Source: Dunaliella salina | Lineage: Eukaryota > Chlorophyta > Chlorophyceae > Chlamydomonadales > Dunaliellaceae | Assembly (NCBI GenBank): GCA_002284615.2 | Contig: MU069640.1 | Location: 1-19,621, forward strand | Length of the DNA: 19,621 bases | Direction of reading: 5' to 3' | In this document: one piece after another, positions 11,256 through 17,929 of the stretch | How the letters are laid out: every line of letters starts with the position of its first letter | Position numbering within the stretch: the first letter of the stretch is position 1 | The notes under the pieces: generated by a model | Databases searched by the model: none | What the model saw: only the letters and a program-made list of their open reading frames with translations | Told to the model about the DNA's origin: nothing | Position numbers and translations under genes: made by a program

Positions 11256-14200
11256 CGCAGCAACATAATCAGCTCGCTGCAGCTGCAGCATCCAGTGCGC
11301 CCTTCCAACCTCCCTTGTACCCGATGCCCTCTCCCATGGCTCCCCCGCCCGCACCCGGCAGCCACCCCTGGCTTGCTGATGCAGTAGCGGCCAAAGCAGC
11401 AGCCTCGCAGCCCTCGCCCATGAGAGAAAAAGGTACCCATGCAGGGGCAGCAGTAGCAGCAGCAGCGGCAGCGCACCCCCCGCAACAGCCCTCGCTGCTG
11501 CCGCAGCCGGAGCGTGCACCCCTGGGCGCGCAGCGCGACATGTCCAACACGCTGCAGCCGAAGCAGCCGGAGCGCACACCCTTGAAGGCGCTGCGTGATG
11601 CATCCAATACGCCACAGCCGCAGCAACAGGAGCGTGCACCCCTGGGCGCGTTGCGCGACGTGTCCAACACGCTGCACCAGCACCCCAGCAGCAACACACC
11701 AGCCGCCAACCAGAAGCTGCAGCAGAACGGCGCAACCACCGCCAAGGCTGCGGGCGCTACAGCTAAGAAGAGCGGCCATAAGGCCAGCGCGGGGCCTGCT
11801 GCGACAGAAAGCGCCCCTGTCAGCAGGTTAGGCTCGTACAGCAGCAGCAACAGCAGCAGCGTTATGGGCTCGCTGCGCACGGCCTCCCCTTTTCCAGACG
11901 CTGCTGCTGTTGCTCCTGCAGAGTCCAGTGGCGACGTTGGGGTGGGGTCCATAGCGGATGCCCCCCTGCCACCTACAGCAACTGCCATTTCTCCACCCTT
12001 AGCACATGGAGCCGCTGCTCCCTTTTCTTCTGCCCCCCTGACACGTGAAGGTCGAGGCCCAGCTGTGTGGCCCCTGCCGCACGCAGCACCACATGCAGCA
12101 CCACGATTGCTAGGAAACAGCACTGCCGGCGGTGACGGTATTGGCGTCGCCAACGGCGGTGGCTCTCCACTGAGCGTGGAGGCTATCAGCGCGGCGCTGG
12201 CAGGCGTGGGCAATGACCCCCGTGCGCTGGCGCATGCGCTGTCCAGCCTGGCGGCGATGGTGCAGGCGCAGGTGTGTTTGAGGGTGCAGCTGTGACTGTG
12301 TATGCAAACCACAACAAGCAGCTTGGAGAAAGAAGAGAAGAAAGGGGACAACATAGGCAGAGGAAAGTCTGCCTACATACATCAATTAAGGAGAGGGAGA
12401 CACATTGGCTCAAAGAGGTTCAAAGGCGGTGAGTCAATGTGGCTGTGGATGTGCGAGCGAAACAGTAGGCAGCTTTTGGGTGTGGCTTTGGTCGCGTATG
12501 CAAACCACAACCGTCAGCTTGCAGGTGTGGCTTTGGTTGCAAGTGTAAAGCGACAGGCAGCTTGAAGGTGCGGCTTAGTCGTTTGTGTAAAATGGTCAGC
12601 AGCTGCTGTGCCTCCAAAGATGGGAGGAATTGGCGCAGGGTTGCGTCCTAGGCCCCGTCTTTCCCTACCTTGCTCTCTGACCCTGCCAATTTTACATTAT
12701 GTCCTTAAAGGTTTAATGTTGATGTACGTCTACCAAAATAAGCTCGCTGCCGCACCTGCACACCGCCATCTCACGCTCTGGCACTCAGCAACACAGCCAT
12801 GCATCACAATCATGCACGCGGCTCGCTCAATGTCTTGTCCTGGGTGCTTGTCCGCTCCTATTCTCCATGCGCAACCTTGAGTGGAACGCATTGCGGCAAT
12901 GTGCGCTGCAGCTGCACTGGACCTTCCGCGCACTATATCTTTCATGCATTTCCTGTTCACCTACTGGGGTCGTCTCCTTTTGTTGGGCAGCAAGTACATG
13001 GCGCGCTCAATGTCTTTGCTCTTGGTTGCTTGACCACTCCCCTTCACCTACAGCCAGGAGCGCATCCTCTCCTCCTGTTGGGCAGCGCCAAGGGCTTTTT
13101 TATGATCAGGCTAGCAGTCAGTCATTTTGACTGGAGGGCTTGTAACCTTGTAACCTTGTATCAATGTGACGGCTGCCCTGTCACGCTGGTGCTGCATGAT
13201 GTCTGGCACGTGGCCCCGCCTCCTGCAGCACCACAATCAAGCACATGGCTCGTGAAGTGTCTTACCTAGCTGTCCACTCTCGTTCACCTAAAGACTCAAA
13301 GCGCGTCCTCAGGGGGCAGCGCCAAGGGCCTCCCATTCCAGCTGCTCCACAATCAAGCACGCGGCTCGCTTTGTGCCTTTCCTAGCTGCTTGTCCACTCA
13401 TGTTTACCTGCAGGCCATAAGCACGTCCTGTCCTTCTCTTGGACAGCAAGTACATGGCGTGCTCAGTGTCTTCCTTGGTCGCTCGACGACTCCTATTCAC
13501 CTATTCACCTGCAGGCAGAAAGCGCGTCCTCTCCTTCTGTTGGGCAGCACCAAGGGCCCCTCATCCAGCAGCACCTGGCCCGATTCTTGGGGGCCTCACC
13601 TGCTGTTGATGACGACCTCCTGGTGCGTCGCTGCGCCTCTTTTGTAGAAGGATTGCTAAAATATGTGCTTGCGCCAGTAATTTTCGAACCTTCCAGCTTG
13701 CAGGACAAGGGTTGCAAACAAATGGAGCTCCCGCAGCCTCTGGCCAGAGCGTGTTAGGGAGGAATTAGGAACATGAAGTTCAAATATCCCTCTCACTACC
13801 AGATTTTAAACCAAGGCGCTTCTAGCAATCCTTCAGATCCTCACTTGCCCCTCCTGTTTCTTGCCTTTGTGGTGGAGGACAGAGGGGGGTGATTATTGTT
13901 GCAGTCTCTCCCAAACTTTTTTGGGCCTGCTGGGACCCTTTTTCACTCACAATTTTTGTATTTGAAACCCCAATATGTCATGATAACATCCTGCATACCC
14001 AAAAGTGAGAAAGGAGGAGGTCAAAATTTGACCTTTTTGGCACCCCCTGTGCTGAAATTTCTCTCAGGGAAATGGCTGAAATTTTGTATCACACCAATCA
14101 CTGGGTCTTTTCACCACATTTTTTTTGCAATGATATTCTTTTGACACAAGAACTCGAAATCACCAAAAAGTATCCAATTTGGATTAGTAGATGGTCCCGG

Positions 14201-14943
14201 ATGAAGATTTGGTGTTGATCACGCTGCGGCTGATCAGGCACATGCCCTGTAACTGGAACCCCTGGAACTCCTGTGTTAGAGAAAGCTCGTGGAACAGAAT
14301 ACCAGAGGAACCTAAGTTTGTATGGTCCAGTCTCGGGAGAGCTATGCTGGGAGCATGCAGAAAACAATTTTAGGCCCCAGGTAACCCCTCTGGTACTCAT
14401 CCAGATCTTGATCAGGCCATACCTCAGGGCTTGCAGACAGCTACCGGGTCAAAAATTTTAGGACCTACACATTCTTTGCACTGACAAACATTGGTCCGGT
14501 AACTGTCTGCAGGTCCTGAGTTGCAACCTCTCAAAGTCCCACGCAATGCTTACCCCCCTCTGGGTGGAGGGGACTCGTGGCTCTTTGATGAAAAGAAAGA
14601 AAAACTACCTAGGCCTACGCAGTCTGTCCTTTTCTTTTCTTTCCTTTCTGTGAAGTGGCCAGGGCAAACCCACACTCGCGCGCAGGGTGCGAAGGACCAG
14701 CAGCTGTGCGGGCCGCCACCCCCTGCCCCCCTCCATGCATTCGCCACCGGTTTTGGCCGTGACGATTACAGCAGCAGCCCTTTAGCAGGATACGGAGATG
14801 GGCCCCTGTCCATTTCCCCCTCCCAAAACCCCCTCTTGCCTGTCAGCTGCACTCAGAAAGCGGATGCAGATGCTGGGGATGATGGGTTCACCTCGTTGGC
14901 GCCAGACCTGCTTCCCCTGCTGCAGGAGATTTGGAATAAGTGA
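5047..14943 (+). CDS. Four-finger CCCH zinc-finger protein, 11 exons, about 881 aa
   Basis: The model joins 5047-5094, 5328-5370, 5655-5845, 5996-6074, 6381-6569, 7173-7290, 7732-8148, 10398-10581, 11261-12271, 13515-13622 and 14686-14943. All introns are GT-AG and every phase matches; the sum is 2646 nt with a TGA stop. Fingers lie at about residues 89-107, 123-142, 178-196 and 218-236. Fingers 1, 3 and 4 are C-x7-C-x5-C-x3-H and finger 2 is C-x8-C-x5-C-x3-H, with the signature (I/V)C(F/H)DF..G.C.RG..C(K/R)(F/Y)(S/T)H. CCCH fingers of this type bind single-stranded RNA, so a role in mRNA processing, stability or translation is inferred. The finger sequences recall makorin (RYSHDLS), but no RING domain is present. 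Residues 240-796 are Pro-, Ala-, His- and Gln-rich and probably disordered, apart from three 20-residue repeats at 504-563. The last exon ends in an acidic, leucine-rich tail. Exon 2 and the last two exons are the least certain. Confidence 0.7.
5328..5370 (+). CDS. CCCH gene exon 2 (43 nt)
   Basis: Lies between a pyrimidine-rich acceptor ending CTGCAG and the donor GGAG|GTGAGA. It enters in phase 0 and leaves in phase 1, exactly what exons 1 and 3 need, and gives DCLGLSGIVWDGGG. The DNA contains GATTGTCTGGG twice in tandem. The small size leaves room for doubt. Confidence 0.5.
5655..5845 (+). CDS. CCCH gene exon 3, first half of finger 1
   Basis: The acceptor GCTCAG|GGG follows a TTTCCTTTTTCC tract. 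A second AG nine bases on (5663) would remove three residues in frame. It encodes a Ser/Gly/Thr-rich linker, then KDEICFDFTK, and stops at AAAG|GTGAAG after the first cysteine of finger 1. Confidence 0.75.
5996..6074 (+). CDS. CCCH gene exon 4, second half of finger 1
   Basis: Begins GLCTRGDKCKFTHDLATIV, supplying the last two cysteines and the histidine of finger 1, and ends SREK plus one base at donor AAAAG|GTGACT (phase 1). Confidence 0.8.
6304..6372. repeat. CA microsatellite abutting the exon 5 acceptor
   Basis: CACACACACAAACG then more than 30 CA units run to ACATGTGCACAG, the acceptor of exon 5. CA repeat replaces the usual pyrimidine tract. Confidence 0.95.
6381..6569 (+). CDS. CCCH gene exon 5, whole finger 2 and first half of finger 3
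   Basis: GICFDFLRPSGCHRGLLC then RFSHDLSSIQQQ is a complete finger not split by an intron. It has one extra residue (PSG) at the place where the other fingers carry an intron. A Gln/Ser/Gly linker follows, then AICFDFVK and a phase-1 donor AAAG|GTGGGC. Confidence 0.85.
6570..7172 (+). other. Intron 5 with a duplicated donor and half-finger copy
   Basis: Within the first 140 bases a second copy of the exon end appears. GTGTGCTTCGACTCTGCGAA followed by GGGTGGGCC (about 6617-6645) mirrors the real end, ATCTGTTTTGACTTTGTGAA followed by AGGTGGGCC, and would read VCFDSAK. Both copies are followed by related AAGCATGCTG(G/A)CAAGCA text. The rest of the intron has no recognised element. Confidence 0.6.
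7173..7290 (+). CDS. CCCH gene exon 6, end of finger 3 and start of finger 4
   Basis: Opens GVCERGPDCRYSHDLSLIA, completing finger 3, then a Gly/Gln linker and QEVCHDFLR, the start of finger 4. The donor CTGAG|GTGCGT splits the Arg codon (phase 2). Confidence 0.85.
7428..7452. repeat. ATGC tetranucleotide repeat in intron 6
   Basis: GCATGCATGCATGCGTGCATG lies mid-intron. It is self-complementary and resembles the repeat just after the exon 7 donor. Confidence 0.8.
7732..8148 (+). CDS. CCCH gene exon 7, end of finger 4 and Pro/Ala/Gly-rich region
   Basis: GRCDRGSACKYSHNTSLLAP completes finger 4. The next 120 residues are rich in Pro, Gly, Ala and His, with a run of seven alanines from GCAGCAGCA, and look disordered. 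The frame is closed by TGA just past the donor CCT|GTGAGT, so splicing is required. The exon leaves in phase 2, which fits exon 8. Confidence 0.85.
8157..8191. repeat. CATG tetranucleotide repeat next to the exon 7 donor
   Basis: About eight CATG units begin eight bases after the donor. The sequence is self-complementary and could fold over the splice site. Confidence 0.9.
8750..10397. repeat. Acceptor-containing tandem array in intron 7 (units about 120-160 bp)
   Basis: Units share CTTTTGACTGCA(G/T)GCC, CCCCTG(G/A)GTGCCCTT, GCATGACCAGAGGC and TCCCTTGAGTGCCC. The motif GTGCTT(TTGA)CTGCA recurs at about 9551, 9710, 9869, 9999, 10127, 10260 and 10384; the last is the acceptor of exon 8. Spacing falls from 159 to about 127 bp along the array. 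More diverged units occupy 8750-9100 and 9440-9550. Confidence 0.8.
10398..10581 (+). CDS. CCCH gene exon 8, His-rich
   Basis: Entered in phase 2 (CT|G, Leu) through GACTGCAG|GCC. It encodes PMHRASGYEPSIPLHLQ and a His/Pro run (MRHHPHHPHPLHHP), then an Ala/His/Leu helix ending AVLQ at donor CTGCAG|GTGTGT. The phase match to both neighbours supports it. Confidence 0.75.
10582..10634. repeat. GT microsatellite forming the exon 8 donor
   Basis: The intron begins directly with GTGTGTGT for about 50 bp, interrupted once by TTTG. Any of the first GT pairs could serve as donor. Confidence 0.95.
11012..11129. repeat. GAGCAGGGGT tandem repeat in intron 8
   Basis: GGGGTGAGCA is repeated at least five times, interspersed with two copies of GTGACTACG(C/T)CTGGGGG. 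GGTGAG is donor-like, so several cryptic donors are present. Confidence 0.85.
11189..11258. repeat. TG then CG microsatellite forming the exon 9 acceptor
   Basis: About 29 TG units pass into GCGCGCGCGCAG, the acceptor of exon 9. There is no pyrimidine tract within 60 bases. Confidence 0.95.
11261..12271 (+). CDS. CCCH gene exon 9, long low-complexity region
   Basis: 337 codons in phase 0, from GCGCAG|CAACATAAT to GCGCAG|GTGTGT. The composition is Ala/Pro/Gln/Ser-rich with little predicted structure. Residues 504-563 of the model hold three 20-residue repeats. Two Ser/Asn-rich stretches follow, then a short amphipathic segment (AISAALAGVGNDPRALAHAL) near the end. If intron 9 is retained, seven more codons lead to TGA at about 12293-12295, giving a shorter form of about 767 residues. 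Confidence 0.8.
11501..11680 (+). repeat. Three 60-bp in-frame repeats (20 aa each)
   Basis: The period is exactly 60 bp. The units read PQPERAPLGAQRDMSNTLQP, KQPERTPLKALRDASNTPQP and QQQERAPLGALRDVSNTLHQ. Conserved positions are ER(A/T)PL and RD.SNT. Because the repeat is in frame and the substitutions keep the motif, it appears to be under protein-level constraint. Confidence 0.9.
12272..13514 (+). other. Intron 9 with repeats at both ends
   Basis: The 5' third carries a donor-side repeat and the 3' half an acceptor-side repeat, both listed separately. Between them (about 12300-12430) is a purine-rich patch whose TACATCAATTAA and ACATTGGCTCAAA recur near 16055-16100. Confidence 0.6.
12285..12605. 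repeat. 43-bp donor-side repeat of intron 9
   Basis: Units based on GGTG(C/T)GGCTTTGGT, GTATGCAAACCACAAC and (A/T)CAGCTTG(C/G)AG begin at about 12283, 12478, 12523 and 12566, with a diverged one near 12438. The last units are head-to-tail at about 43 bp. The junction CTTGCAG|GTGTGG resembles the real exon 9 donor GCGCAG|GTGTGT. Confidence 0.65.
12810..13560. repeat. Acceptor-plus-exon-head repeat of intron 9 (about 105-120 bp units)
   Basis: Units carry GGCTCGCTCAATGTCTT, TTGNCCACTC, TTCACCT(G/A)CAG, then AGCGC(G/A)TCCTCTCC and TTGGGCAGC(G/A)CCAAGGGC. Copies of the last block occur near 12975, 13075, 13312, 13440 and 13541; the final copy is the start of exon 10. The repeat therefore includes about 40 bases of exon sequence. 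Confidence 0.75.
13515..13622 (+). CDS. CCCH gene exon 10
   Basis: 36 codons from CACCTGCAG|GCAGAAAGC to CTCCTG|GTGCGT, phase 0 at both ends. It reads AESASSPSVGQ then HQGPLIQQHLARFLGASP. A second in-frame acceptor at 13547 (GGGCAG|CACCAA) would shorten it by 11 residues. Unspliced, the frame would continue to TAG at 13755. Confidence 0.55.
13623..14685 (+). other. Intron 10, AT-richer
   Basis: 1.06 kb with lower GC than its neighbours and no recognised gene. It contains a 25-bp-arm inverted repeat (listed separately) and a TCCTTTTCTTTTCTTTCC tract before the CGCGCAG acceptor. The base composition suggests inserted sequence, but no transposon ends were identified. Confidence 0.5.
14423..14520. 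repeat. Inverted repeat with 25-bp arms
   Basis: Arms at 14423-14447 and 14496-14520 are complementary at 22 of 25 positions, sharing TGCAGACAG and TACCGG, around a 48-base loop. A small foldback element or a structured intron segment are both possible. Confidence 0.75.
14686..14943 (+). CDS. CCCH gene exon 11 (last)
   Basis: Entered in phase 0 at GCGCGCAG|GGTGCG. It gives GAKDQQLCGPPPPAPLHAF, then an aromatic/acidic stretch (GFGRDDYSSSPLAGYGDG), and ends LAPDLLPLLQEIWNK with TGA at 14941-14943. The composition resembles exons 7-9, unlike the intron before it. It is assigned to this gene by phase, strand and distance only. Confidence 0.55.
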   Translation, partial: GAKDQQLCGPPPPAPLHAFATGFGRDDYSSSPLAGYGDGPLSISPSQNPLLPVSCTQKADADAGDDGFTSLAPDLLPLLQEIWNK

Positions 14944-15442
14944 AATCGACAGGACCAAGATTGAAGTCTGGAACATCAGTAGGAGTAGTAGCAGGGTCAG
15001 GAATTGAGGTGCAGCAGGGGCAGGGGCAGGAAAAGTAAGGTGCAGCAGTGGGGTCACAAATGAGGTGCAGCAGGTAGTAGTGGCATAAATAATGCGTACA
15101 TGCAGGCTTTTGGCTCTCTTTTCACCTGTGCTTTGAGTGGAAAATCTGAAATGTTAGAGCTTGTGAGTGTTTTACTGAAGCTGTGCATTGTTTGGACTCC
15201 TGGAACACTAAAGCCAAATAGAGTTTTGCTTTCGTTTGCAGAGGGGCTATGTCTGATGGGCCAAAGCTCTCAGGCTGCAGATTGCTTTGTGTGTCCAATC
15301 TAGAAGGGCATGCGCTGCTCGTGCTTAGGGTAGAATTTATGGTATGATCGTCTACCAAGGCTTTGATTGAAACAGCCGTTTCTGGCTCCCTTACGACTTT
15401 TGACAATAGGTGTGCTCCAAGTCAATGCAGGTGTGATTGTAA
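14944..15442 (+). promoter_or_regulatory. Probable 3' UTR ending at a TGTAA element
   Basis: No continuing coding frame is evident. Three copies of (G/A)AGGTGCAGCAG lie at about 15005-15075. The TGTAA at 15438-15442 fits an algal polyadenylation signal about 500 nt after the stop, a usual 3' UTR length in these algae. Confidence 0.4.
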
Positions 15443-16392
15443 ATGGCTGCAGCTTGTACCTGATGCCTTGTGTGCTGGCTCATAGTAATGTAGATGAGCG
15501 CTCGGTGTGTGAGCGCCTGCTGCGTTTTTTTGCAGCTTCAGGCAGGAGTATCTTCCTATGATACATGCGCCCAAAGATTTCCATGCTTTCCATTCATTGC
15601 TTGCTGGCTTCCTTATAAGGAGTAATTACTGAATCCTGGTAGTGCGGAGGATTTTTGCCTTTAAATGTGGTCAACACAATATCTTGTGTTTGGTGCTGCC
15701 TTTATGATGATGATGATGTAGACGGTGCCCCGTGCACAAGGCTTTCCTAGGGGCTGGAATGGATGACCTATCATGAAATTCATAGCGCATTGGGGCTGTA
15801 ACTCAAATGATTGCTTTGTTGAGCCTACTTGTCTGCAGACAGCAGCAACAGCATGATTGGTTCGACCACTTCCTGCTTGTGTGCATTGCACAAGCTGTCT
15901 ACTAATAGTGGCAAAAGAAGCTGGAAAAGAGGAGAGTTGATTGCAATGGGGACTTGGCCTTCAGCAAGGTAGCTAGGCTGCTCAAATACAAGGAGCCCAC
16001 GGCATGCCAAGCCCACCAAAAAGCTCATGGGAAAAAGGAAAAGAGGCAAGATCACTCTTCCTACTTCAATTAAATTGAAAAAGACATTGGCTCAAAATTA
16101 GTCCCATTCATCACAAATCCAAGGAAGAAGTAGTTTAGGGGGGGTTCTAAGGGATGCTAGAAGCATCAGGCTCCAGGTGCGGACCGTCAGCAGTGACTAT
16201 GAGAGGGCTCAATAACAGTCCTAGCTGTTATTACTTTGTGTGCAAACTGAACAGAAGAGATGGGCATGCACTTTGCATGCAAATTCTGTGGATCATTGGT
16301 GGTCAGGGCCTTGATCAAGGGAAGTCCATGCACTGCAAACGCAAGGGTGGTATTACTTAGCTGAAATGGCAAGCCATAGGGACAGAATTAGA
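15443..16392. other. Intergenic stretch, one weak ORF
   Basis: No family motif was recognised on either strand. A short GATGATGATGATG run is at about 15705. The only frame worth recording is the minus-strand ORF at 15825-16028. Confidence 0.5.
15825..16028 (-). CDS. Hypothetical 67-aa ORF (weak)
   Basis: The ATG (16026-16028) opens MSFLVGLACRGLLVFEQP and the frame ends LLLLSADK before TAG. It is hydrophobic and Leu-rich, with one acidic stretch (KQEVVEPI). It has no homology I can name and may be chance. A small exon of an unrecognised gene is also possible. Confidence 0.2.
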   Translation of the reverse strand: MSFLVGLACRGLLVFEQPSYLAEGQVPIAINSPLFQLLLPLLVDSLCNAHKQEVVEPIMLLLLSADK

Positions 16393-16489
16393 TTACGCAC
16401 TGAACAGCAAGGATTTACTATGGTAGCTCATCCAGCCTCATGAGGAAGGCACTATGATATCCATAAAACTTTTGGGTTCCATACTTTTT

Positions 16490-16712
16490 ATAAATGTGGT
16501 CAAAAAAGAAAAAGAAAAGTCTACGCAAGCCAGAGGCCGCGTGCATTAAGGGAAGGTCCACTAACTTACAAGCTAGCAAGGAAGCATTGGCCTCACCAGG
16601 AGGCCCTCAAAACCTACACTAGACACAGCTAGCCTAGGAGAGAGCCAGAAACAGAACTAGTGGGGATCTGGAGGGTTGCTGCGCGCCATGCCCCTTGACC
16701 CCCGGACTCGTA
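16490..16712 (-). mobile_element. LINE fragment B: last codons and 3' tail only
   Basis: Read on the minus strand, GAGTCCGGG, GCAGCAACC and GATCCCCACTAGTTCTG match the end of fragment C, followed by the same 3' tail (TAGTGTAGGT, GGTGAGGCCA, CTTCCTTGCTAGCTTG, TTAATGCACGCGGCCTCTGG, then a TTTTCTTT tract). It is a strongly 5'-truncated insertion lying just beyond fragment A. Confidence 0.75.
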
Positions 16713-16855
16713 CATCATTAGAAATAGTGTAACACAAAAAAAGAAAGAAAAAAAGCAGGCAGTGAAAACACTCCCCACATCAATTGAGGAAAAGGGGATA
16801 CCTAGGGCCGAGGCACCATGTATCCACTTCACCAAAAGAAAGCAGAAGAAGAAAG

Positions 16856-17905
16856 TCAGTGGGGATCAGGTGGGTTACTAGCAGTATCCCGTGCCTGACC
16901 TTGTTGAGAGTTGAAAAAGGTCTTCTCAAGAGCGCGTCTGGTGCTGGCAAGTTTGTAGGCATACATGACAGAATGAGCATGAAGCTTCCGAACAAGCTTA
17001 GTGGCCTTGAAAGTGTCAAGACCAAGCTCCTTAAGAGGCTTCAATGTATGGGGGGTATAGATGACCCCTCCCAAACCTAGCAGGATAGTATGGAGGGTGA
17101 CTTGAGCTGAGGCCCCAGAAAGATGACGACAAAGTTCGCGGTGCTGCTGCTTGGAGCCCTCGAGCTGGCTGTTGGGCCGGGCGTCCTCACAGTATTTGAC
17201 TTCAACAAGGTGGATGTGCCTCTGATTTGGGTGGAGCTGACTGGGGTCACGAGCCTTGAGTGTTGGTGGAGTGGCTGTGGCTGGCGCTGAGTCCCCCCTG
17301 TTCCCCCGGCGCCCCCCTGTACTTCTCAGTTCTTAACGAGGATTTGACCTTGGCGCCCTTTTCAAGGGAACAACTAATAGAGCATCAGGCCGGCTGGAAG
17401 TGAGCCTATTCTTATCAGGGAAGCGGCGCGGGAAAATATATTTGGGAATGGTCCTATTAGTAGCATGTTTTGGGATCTGTAAGTCTTGCAAGGCAAGACG
17501 GTCTGCTCTGCCAATGTCCATGAAGGCAATACCTGCCTCAAGAGGGCCTTTGCTGATGGCTTTTAGGAGGATTCTGCTGGCAATATTGTGTCGCTCAGTT
17601 ACCATACCAGACATGGTTGAATTTTTGCATCCTGATAAGATGTGAAGGGCACTGTCAAGTTCCCCACAAAGGGGGCATTGTAGGCTGGTGGAAATTTTGA
17701 AGCGCACAGCATGTTTTTGATTGAATAGGGTACCTGTGCGGTATTTAAAAATGTTTTGCTTCATTTTGAAAGAGAGTGTAGACATGGTCCAAAAGGAATT
17801 GCTGATATTTTTGTGGATGCTGGGGAGTAGACTTTGGTAGAAAGAGTAGTGCCCCGTATTCATGTTGGCCTTTCCAATTAACACAATTTGAATTGAACAG
17901 CACAA
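16856..17905 (-). mobile_element. LINE fragment A: C-terminal zinc finger and restriction-like endonuclease
   Basis: One frame of about 350 codons runs from 17905 to a stop at 16856 and is broken only by an in-frame TAA at 17333-17335. In order it shows FKYRTGTLFNQKHAVRF, a C-x2-C-x7-H-x4-C finger (CPLCGELDSALHILSGC), TERHNIASR, SRPDALLV near 17390 and HIHLVEVKYCED near 17200, then VTLHTILLGLGG and LHAHSV..A.KL.STRRALE. The CCHC finger, the RHN motif and PD...ExK are the hallmarks of the C-terminal endonuclease of R2/CRE/NeSL-type and Dualen-type non-LTR retrotransposons. The reverse transcriptase is absent, so the copy is 5'-truncated and inactive. Confidence 0.8.
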
Positions 17906-17929
17906 TTAAATGATATTCATAAAATTTTT

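Noticed and set aside
11269..12354. 361-codon minus-strand open frame
   Set aside because: It is the antisense shadow of GC-rich exon 9. The plus frame has in-frame 20-residue repeats and matching splice phases.
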